Notes under the pieces: model-generated
Database searches by the model: none
What the model was told of the DNA's origin: nothing
The model's input: the letters and a program-made list of their open reading frames with translations, nothing else
In this document: piece after piece, positions 60,364-64,000 of the stretch
How positions within the stretch are numbered: position 1 is the first letter of the stretch
How the letters are laid out: each line of letters opens with the position of its first letter
Assembly: GCF_937927635.1 (NCBI RefSeq)
Contig: NZ_CALBRW010000004.1
Span: forward strand, 1 to 64,000
DNA: 64,000 nucleotides
Direction: 5' to 3'
Source: an uncultured Microbacterium sp.
GTDB lineage: Bacteria > Actinomycetota > Actinomycetes > Actinomycetales > Microbacteriaceae
Program-made: the position numbers and the translations under genes

Positions 60364-63300
60364 TGGGCTTCAGCAACCCGCCGCTGACCTGGAAGGCGCT
60401 GCAGCGCACCCTGGAGGCGCCCACGGCCCCGGCATCCGCGGAGCCGCTCGCCCCGCGCCAGGACCCCGGCCCGCTGAGCAGGCACCGGCCGCCGGCATCC
60501 GCTCCTCCCGTCACCCGACCTGCGGATGCCGTGCCCTATGCCGAGCTGCACGCGCACTCGTCGTACTCCTTCCTCGACGGAGCCTCCTCCCCCGACGACC
60601 TGCTGGCCGAGGCGGAGGCCCTGGGGCTCACCGCCCTCGCCATCACCGACCACGACGGCTTCTACGGCGCGGCGCGGTTCGCCGAGGCCGCCGAGTTCAC
60701 CGGCGTGCAGACCGTGTTCGGCGCGGAGCTGTCGCTGGGCTCGGCGGGCGGGACGAGGGCCCCCAGCCGCACCGGCTCCCCCGACCCGCTCGGCGAGCAC
60801 CTGCTGGTGCTGGCGAACGGAGTGGAGGGCTACCACCGGCTGGCCGGCGCGATCACCCGCGCCCAGCTGCGCGGCGGGGAGAAGGGCAGGCCGCAGTACG
60901 ACCTCGACGACCTGGTCGCCGCCGCCGGCGGGCACTGGACGATCCTGACCGGATGCCGCAAGGGCGCCGTGCGGCAGGGGCTGGAGGGCGGAGATGCCGG
61001 CAGGCCGCTGCGCCGGCTGGTCGACCTGTTCGGACAGGATCACGTGGCCGTCGAGCTCATCGATCACGGCGACCCGCAGGACACCCGCCGCAACGACGCC
61101 CTCGCCGAGCTCGCCGCAGCCCTGCGCCTGCCGGTCGTCGCCACCGGCAACGTGCACTACGCCACCCCCGAGCGGGCGGGGCTTGCCGAGGCCGTCGCCG
61201 CCGTGCGCGCCACCCGCAGCATGGACGACCTCGACGGCTGGCTGCCCGCGCACGGGGCCGCGCACCTGCGCAGCGGCGCCGAGATGACCGCGCGCTTCCG
61301 CCGGTACCCCGGCGCCATCGCGAACGGGCTGCGCATCGCCGCGGAGGCCGCGTTCCCGCTGCGCCGGGCCAAACCCGACCTGCCGCTGCAGGAGGTGCCG
61401 CCCGGCGAGACGCCGATGAGCCACCTGCGGATGCTCGTGTGGCAGGCGGTGCCGTCGAGGTATCCGCGGCTGGACGATGCCGGCCGGGCGCGCATCGCCC
61501 GCGAGCTGGACGTCATCGAGGAGAAGGACTTCCCGGGCTACTTCCTCATCGTGCACGGCATCGTCGAGGAGGCCCGCCGCCGCGGCATCCTGTGCCAGGG
61601 CCGGGGGTCGGCTGCGGCGAGCGCGGTCTGCTACCTGCTGGGGATCACCGCCGTCGATCCGATCCTGTACGGACTGCCGTTCGAGCGGTTCCTCGCCACC
61701 ACCCGCAGCGAGGAGCCCGACATCGATGTGGACTTCGACTCCAGTCGCCGCGAGGAGATCATCCAGTGGGTGTATGCCACCTACGGCCGCGAACGCGCCG
61801 CGCAGGTGGCCAACGTCATCCAGTACCGGCCGAAGAACGCCGTGCGCGACATGGCCAGGGCCCTCGGGCACTCCCCCGGGCAGCAGGACGCCTGGTCGAA
61901 GCAGGTGGACGGCTGGAGTTCGGGCATCGAGCCCGCGGTCGACAACGACATCCCCGCCGATGTGCTCTCCTACGCCGGCGAGCTGCTGAAGGCGCCCCGG
62001 CACCTGGGCATCCATTCCGGCGGGATGGTGCTGACCGCCCAGCCGGTGGGCGAGGTGGTGCCCGTGGAGCACGCCCGCATGCAGGACCGCACGGTCATCC
62101 AGTGGGACAAGGACGATGCGGCCTGGATGGGGCTGGTCAAGTTCGACCTGCTGGGCCTGGGGATGCTGTCGGCGCTGCGGCACTGCTTCGACCTGGTGGC
62201 GGAGGCCACCGGCGAGGTGTGGACGCTGGCCGGCATCCCGAAGGAGGAGCAGGCCGTCTACGACATGCTGTGCCGGGCGGACTCCATCGGGGTGTTCCAG
62301 GTGGAGTCGCGTGCGCAGATGGGGCTGCTGCCGCGGCTGCAGCCCCGGGAGTTCTACGAGCTGGCCATCCAGATCGCGCTGATCCGTCCCGGCCCCATCC
62401 AGGGCGGCGCCGTGCATCCGTTCGTGCGGCGCAAGCTGGGGCAGGATGCCGTGACCTACGCGCATCCGGTGCTGGAGCCGGTGCTGTCGCGCACGCTGGG
62501 CATCCCGGTGTTCCAGGAGCAGCTGATCCAGATGGCGACGGTGCTGGGCGACTGCACGGCCGACGAGGCCGACCTGCTGCGCCGGGCGATGGGCTCCAAG
62601 CGCGGGCTGGAGAGGATCGAGCGCATCCGGGATTCGCTGTACGCGGGGATGCGAGAGAAGGGGCTGAGCGAAGAGCTCTGCGACCGCATCTACGCGCAGA
62701 TCCAGGCGTTCTCGAACTTCGGCTTCGCCGAGTCGCACTCGCTGTCGTTCGCGCTGCTGGTGTACGCCAGCTCCTGGCTCAAGCTGCACTACCCGGCGGC
62801 GTTCCTGGCGGGTCTGCTGCGGTCGCAGCCAATGGGGTTCTACTCGGCGTCATCGCTCACCGCCGACGCCCGCCATCACGGGGTGCGGGTGCTGCGGCCC
62901 GACCTGCACGCCTCCGGAGCCCTGGACGGGCTGGAGCGCATCGAGGACGGCCCGGATGCCGAGGGCTCAGGCCCCACGGGCCTGGACTCCTGCCTGATCG
63001 CCCCGCAGCCGCCCATCGGCAGGTTCGACCGCACGGCGCCCGATGTCTCCGCCGCGCACCGCCGCGACGGCCGGTTCGCCGTGCGGCTGGGCCTGTCGGG
63101 CGTGCGCGGGATCGGAGTGAAGCTGGCCGAGCGCATCGTCGCCGCGCGCGACGAGCACGGGCCGTTCCGCGATCTGCACGACCTGGTGCGGCGCACGGAT
63201 GCCACGGCCGCGCAGCTGGAGGCGCTGGCCACCGCCGGGGCCTTCGAGTGCCTGGGGCTGACCCGGCGCGAGGGCATCTGGCTGGCAGGCGCCGCCGCCG

Positions 63301-63779
63301 AGGACAGGGCGCGCTTCCTGCCCGGCACCACGGTGTCCGTGCAGCCGCCGCTGTTCGCCGACCAGTCCGGGTACGAGAGGCTGGCCGCCGACCTGTGGTC
63401 CACCGGCGTCTCCACCGACGATCATCCGATGACGCACCTGCGGCAGGCGCTCGACGCCCGCGGCGTGCTGACCTCCGCCCAGCTGTACACGCATGAGGCG
63501 GGCCGACGCATCGAGGTGGCGGGCGTGGTCACGCATCGGCAGCGCCCGGCGACGGCCAGCGGCGTGACGTTCCTGAACCTCGAGGACGAGCACGGCCTCG
63601 CCAACATCATCTGCACCACCGGCGTGTGGAACCGCTACCGGCGCATCGCCCGCGACTCCCCCGCGCTCATCGTGCGCGGCATCCTGGAGCGCTCGCCCGA
63701 AGGCGTCACGAACGTGCTGGCGGACGCCTTCGAGGATCTGCGGACCGGTCTCGCGCACCGCTCGCGGGATTTCCGGTGA
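60363..63779 (+). CDS. dnaE2: Error-prone DNA polymerase DnaE2
   Basis: A 1138-residue C-family polymerase of the DnaE2 type, used for translesion synthesis. The PHP part begins ELHAHSSYSFLDGASSPDDLL and the catalytic aspartates are in PDIDVDFDS (D455 and D457). Polymerase and fingers regions (SGGMVLTAQPVGEVVPVE, GVFQVESRAQMGLLPRL) and a C-terminal OB domain follow. Compared with dnaE1 the PHP is divergent and the tail shorter. Its first 60 residues are a Pro/Ala-rich lead before the PHP. It is the third gene of a tightly overlapped operon (TGATG) under probable SOS control. Confidence 0.96.
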   Translation: MGFSNPPLTWKALQRTLEAPTAPASAEPLAPRQDPGPLSRHRPPASAPPVTRPADAVPYAELHAHSSYSFLDGASSPDDLLAEAEALGLTALAITDHDGFYGAARFAEAAEFTGVQTVFGAELSLGSAGGTRAPSRTGSPDPLGEHLLVLANGVEGYHRLAGAITRAQLRGGEKGRPQYDLDDLVAAAGGHWTILTGCRKGAVRQGLEGGDAGRPLRRLVDLFGQDHVAVELIDHGDPQDTRRNDALAELAAALRLPVVATGNVHYATPERAGLAEAVAAVRATRSMDDLDGWLPAHGAAHLRSGAEMTARFRRYPGAIANGLRIAAEAAFPLRRAKPDLPLQEVPPGETPMSHLRMLVWQAVPSRYPRLDDAGRARIARELDVIEEKDFPGYFLIVHGIVEEARRRGILCQGRGSAAASAVCYLLGITAVDPILYGLPFERFLATTRSEEPDIDVDFDSSRREEIIQWVYATYGRERAAQVANVIQYRPKNAVRDMARALGHSPGQQDAWSKQVDGWSSGIEPAVDNDIPADVLSYAGELLKAPRHLGIHSGGMVLTAQPVGEVVPVEHARMQDRTVIQWDKDDAAWMGLVKFDLLGLGMLSALRHCFDLVAEATGEVWTLAGIPKEEQAVYDMLCRADSIGVFQVESRAQMGLLPRLQPREFYELAIQIALIRPGPIQGGAVHPFVRRKLGQDAVTYAHPVLEPVLSRTLGIPVFQEQLIQMATVLGDCTADEADLLRRAMGSKRGLERIERIRDSLYAGMREKGLSEELCDRIYAQIQAFSNFGFAESHSLSFALLVYASSWLKLHYPAAFLAGLLRSQPMGFYSASSLTADARHHGVRVLRPDLHASGALDGLERIEDGPDAEGSGPTGLDSCLIAPQPPIGRFDRTAPDVSAAHRRDGRFAVRLGLSGVRGIGVKLAERIVAARDEHGPFRDLHDLVRRTDATAAQLEALATAGAFECLGLTRREGIWLAGAAAEDRARFLPGTTVSVQPPLFADQSGYERLAADLWSTGVSTDDHPMTHLRQALDARGVLTSAQLYTHEAGRRIEVAGVVTHRQRPATASGVTFLNLEDEHGLANIICTTGVWNRYRRIARDSPALIVRGILERSPEGVTNVLADAFEDLRTGLAHRSRDFR

Positions 63780-63796
63780 GCGCGGCGCGAATCCGC

Positions 63797-64000
63797 TCAG
63801 GCCCGCGCGATCGGCACCGACCAGAGCACCTCGGTCTCGCGGTACCCCTCACGCGTGTACAGCCGGCGGGCGGCGTCGTTGCTGCCGAACACGTTCAGCG
63901 CCAGCGTCTCGAGCCCCGCGCGGGCGGTCTCCGCAGCCGCGGCGCGCAGCGTCTGGGTGCCCAGGCCCTGTCCGCGCCGGTCCTCGTCCATGGCGATGTC
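63797..64000 (-). CDS. GNAT family acetyltransferase, C-terminal part (starts beyond the window)
   Basis: The last 67 codons of a GNAT-type N-acetyltransferase. The acetyl-CoA binding loop is visible at DEDRRGQGLGTQTL (R/Q-x-x-G-x-G/A form), followed by LALNVFGSNDAARRLYTREGYRETEVLW, the usual last helix and strand. The N-terminus lies beyond base 64000. Substrate unknown. It converges with dnaE2. Confidence 0.9.
   Translation of the reverse strand, partial: DIAMDEDRRGQGLGTQTLRAAAAETARAGLETLALNVFGSNDAARRLYTREGYRETEVLWSVPIARA

Overview
The window is a contiguous piece of chromosome from a high-GC Gram-positive actinobacterium, most likely Microbacteriaceae and probably Microbacterium or a near relative. 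The evidence is the GC-rich codon use, the actinobacterial division cluster (ftsZ-yggS-sepF-yggT-divIVA and no ftsA), marker genes confined to Actinobacteria (DUF3040, DUF3043, the Rv2175c family, the GarA/OdhI FHA protein, FtsR), and the frequent leaderless genes with TANNNT -10 boxes. No rRNA, tRNA, prophage, insertion sequence or CRISPR array was seen. It is dense housekeeping DNA: no intergenic stretch exceeds 300 bases, and the longest, 274 bases in front of mraZ, holds regulatory repeats and a terminator.

Layout. 1-4.9 kb: respiratory oxidase genes (ctaD partial, ctaC) behind erpA, an M20 dipeptidase, a DUF3043 membrane protein and pyrD. 4.9-12 kb: nrdR, hisD, a repeat-bearing membrane protein of unknown function and the replicative polymerase dnaE1. 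12-14.5 kb: a small operon of two secreted proteins and a DUF6114 membrane protein, facing a TetR regulator across a perfect 17-bp palindrome. This is the least understood unit here.

14.5-32.1 kb: the complete division and cell-wall (dcw) cluster on the minus strand. It runs mraZ-rsmH-ftsL-ftsI-murF-mraY-murD-ftsW-murG-murC-ftsQ, then ftsZ-yggS-sepF-yggT-divIVA-lspA-rluD. murE is missing from its usual place. MraZ-type repeats precede mraZ and a MerR-type operator sits in the ftsZ promoter. 32.4-39.7 kb: DUF3040, a polyprenyl diphosphate synthase, an Rv2175c-like DNA-binding protein, a secreted LysM/lytic protein, a PASTA Ser/Thr kinase (PknL type), class II DAHP synthase and an acyltransferase; several of these keep their mycobacterial order.

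39.8-48.6 kb: a FadD15-type acyl-CoA ligase, def, a MinD/ParA-like ATPase with a long disordered head, pyruvate carboxylase and a compact ParA. 48.6-52 kb: a MerR regulator, ftsR and the garA/odhI FHA gene on the minus strand, divergent from lpdA. 52-56.6 kb: kdpFABC (high-affinity K+ uptake) without kdpDE nearby. 56.6-58 kb: a CYTH protein, a 71-residue unknown and a prepilin peptidase. 58-63.8 kb: the damage-inducible mutagenesis cassette imuA-imuB-dnaE2 behind a LexA-like box. A partial acetyltransferase ends the window.

How it works together. Division control is spread over the window: MraZ boxes for the dcw head, and FtsR (about 30 kb away) with a fitting operator at ftsZ. Envelope synthesis is probably tied to phosphorylation by the PASTA kinase, whose likely substrates (Rv2175c-like protein and GarA/OdhI) are also encoded here. 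The highest-value observations are the DUF6230/DUF6114 operon, a strongly over-represented GGATGCC/GGCATCC heptamer that also forms terminator stems, a consistent leaderless-promoter architecture, and convergent stop codons built into palindromes.
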